Source: Liquidambar formosana (Eukaryota; Streptophyta; Magnoliopsida; Saxifragales; Altingiaceae). Taken from it: DNA of 64,000 nucleotides. The position numbers and the translations under genes are program-made. The DNA is taken from positions 27,240,271 through 27,304,270 of the forward strand of contig CM077833.1 in assembly GCA_039720395.1 (NCBI GenBank), written 5' to 3'. Under the pieces are notes generated by a model. The model saw nothing but the letters and a program-made list of their open reading frames with translations. It was not told the DNA's origin and did no database searches. This document shows positions 62,302 to 64,000 of the stretch, one piece after another. Each line of letters starts with the position of its first letter. Within the stretch, counting starts at the first letter, position 1.

Positions 62302-64000
62302 AACATAGCCATTCTGTTTCTGCAAACAGATTACAAGTTTTGTCGGTGTAACTTTTTATTCAGGGTAATTCATATTTGGTCTGATGAGATGCATAGTTTC
62401 TCTTTTTTGTTTTTGTTTTTTTATTCATTCTCCTTATTTCAGACATTTTTTTATTGAAATGCTAAAAATGATCCTATTATGCAATGAAACAAAATCATTA
62501 AATGCTAATAATAAAATTATAAGTTACCCACCCTTGGGTAGCCCAGTTGGTAAGGGCGAACTTGTAATTGTGTGGTGAGGCGCATGGTCACGGGTTTGAT
62601 TCTCCGCTAGGACAACCTAAGATTTAAGTGGGGGCCATAGCAGTGGGTTGTTGTGCTAGTCTCTTTGGGGGTTTTGGTTCCATGGGTGGGTCCAAAGGGC
62701 CTGTTGTCGGATGGTTCCACCATTATCAAAATAATAACAATAATAATATTATAAATTCCATTTCAAATTCTGTCTTAACTTTTAACAATATGGAGTAGTT
62801 TCAGTTCCATGTTGTTGTTCCTATTGAAGTTTGGATTTTATTTGTTTTTACATGGTCATGTAATGAGTTCCTTATAACTCCCTCCTCTTTTCTTCTTTCT
62901 AATTTCTTTCTTTCTTTCCTTTTTTTATTTTTTTTATTTTTTTTCTTTTCAATCAGGCCCTCGGATTCATCTTCAGCAATTTCTGAAGAGATATTGAGAC
63001 GCTAATTGGGTGAAGAAAGGCAAATGCTCATTTAATGCTGCAGTTGCAATTGTTTCTGTTGGTAGTACATTTATAATTGTGGATTGCCTGAGGCACTTTA
63101 ATCAAATTTTATATTGAGTTGCTTGCCCATGCTAGCAACACATACATAATGGCGGATTGCCTCCAAAGTTACTATGTTATTGAGGCTAGTTAGAGTAAAA
63201 TCAAGGATGAGGCATATGTATTTGCCTAATACGGACTTTATATATGATTAAAGTCCACTTGTTTAGTGATGTGTGCAGATATCGTTCTTCTCATTAACTT
63301 TCTGGTTTCTTTTCAGAGCTTATTAGTTTACAAAGAATGCCATAGTAACTTCACGAGCTCTGCTCTGCTAACTTTCCGTTCTCCTTCTTCCCTTCCCATT
63401 CTGTTATGATCTTGTTAAGCATAGAAATTAGGTCAGAGAAAACTTCGCATGTCATCTCTATACAGCATTTTCCTACCCAAGAGGCCCATCAACTTGATAT
63501 TTCCATCTGCATTGGAGTTGTCTCCTGTATTGTGAGTTTCTAGTTAACAGCAGTGATTTCGCTCACTGCGAGTTAGTCTGCATTGTAGCTTGATGGATTC
63601 TATTTATTTGTTCTTATTACTATTTGTAAGGGCAGATCCTTTCATTTGCAGGATGATAGAAACAGCGACACATCGGCATGTGCATATTTATCCTGATTTA
63701 ATGGCGGGCCACTTGTTGGACGTTCGCTATTTCTTGATTTTACAACGTGCTTGAAGCCATTAAAGTTGTTCCCTCATGGATGATTAAATAATCACTAAAT
63801 TTGATTTGTTTTTTCTTTAAAAAACTTCTATGACCTTTCAGAATTGATTGCTTGACTGGTGGCTTGTGTTACAGAGATGTATTATTGTGTCATCTCAGGG
63901 CCTTATCTCCCCCGTTCTTAATTTGAAATGAGAGGGGGCTCGAGTGGGATGCGTTTTTTTCTCCCCTATAGCAGCACGTGATGGTTTGAAAAAAAAAACC
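62302..64000. other. RID3 3' flank and intergenic DNA
   Basis: Probably holds the RID3 3' UTR and the SINE described separately, plus a pyrimidine tract at 62880-62955. A polypyrimidine/AG acceptor-like site at about 62950 precedes a short open stretch (PSDSSSAISEEILRR in one frame), which could be a spliced UTR exon but matches no known family. The 5' end of a further gene was not seen. Confidence 0.5.
62526..62738 (+). mobile_element. tRNA-derived SINE downstream of RID3
   Basis: Has an A-box-like ggtagcccagttggtaaggg near 62537 and a B-box-like cgggtttgattc near 62601. The body is about 210 bp with an (AATA)-type tail. A 19-bp direct repeat with two mismatches (62507-62525, 62739-62757) looks like the target duplication. 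It is not a functional tRNA: the arms do not pair and the body is too long. Confidence 0.82.

Noticed and set aside
62537..62612. tRNA gene candidate
   Set aside because: A- and B-box-like sequences are present, but the cloverleaf arms do not pair and the unit continues into a SINE body with a tail and target duplication.
62950..63010. Possible ninth exon of RID3 after a polypyrimidine tract
   Set aside because: RID3 already has a stop at 62301 with a family-like C-terminus, and the stretch shows no homology I recognise.

Overview
The window is nuclear DNA of a dicot plant. Genes are intron-rich and plant-specific in type: HSF class B4, BOI-type RING ligase, companion-of-cellulose-synthase LEA2 protein, RID3 WD40 protein and SKP1-like. 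They sit in AT-rich DNA full of plant transposon classes (copia LTR element, LINE, Helitron, tRNA-derived SINEs, Mutator/hAT/Harbinger/Stowaway MITEs). There is no bacterial, viral or organellar signature. The species cannot be named from sequence alone.

Layout. 1-607: last two visible exons of a CC1/CC2-like gene (+). 2.96-14.4 kb: a rearranged block. Direct repeat A (2962-7411, split by a recent copia-type LTR element at 3348-7365), segment B (7411-9123, with an orphan SKP1-like second exon) and repeat A' (9123-9557) are followed by a truncated copy of the 5' part of the RING gene (10339-11070). Next comes a second copy of B (B', 12616-14358), which holds the second exon of the SKP1-like gene (13866-17416, minus). 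The 3-kb intron of that gene carries a dead LINE with a hAT MITE nested inside it. 17.4-25.6 kb: transposon-derived DNA with Helitron ends, a SINE with a perfect target duplication and minisatellites. 25888-28098: intact RING gene SBP1/BRG1 (+). 28.1-48.0 kb: a 20-kb gene desert with several well-delimited MITEs. 48071-49262: HSFB4 (+). 49.3-54.5 kb: intergenic, with a Mutator-type MITE and a 1.3-kb Harbinger-type element. 54522-62301: RID3-like WD40 gene (+), eight exons, carrying a one-base frameshift in exon 5. It is followed by a SINE and intergenic DNA.

The genes do not form a pathway. From my knowledge of Arabidopsis, CC1 (At1g45688), SBP1 (At1g45976) and HSFB4 (At1g46264) lie in this same order on chromosome 1, so the window probably keeps an ancestral gene order with transposons filling the gaps. 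I found no evidence of a novel multi-gene system. The most notable points are the RID3 frameshift, the SKP1-like gene and its duplicated exon, the partial duplication of SBP1, the recent insertion of a coding-dead copia element, and a pair of short LINE-tailed retroelements that share a 5' end point.
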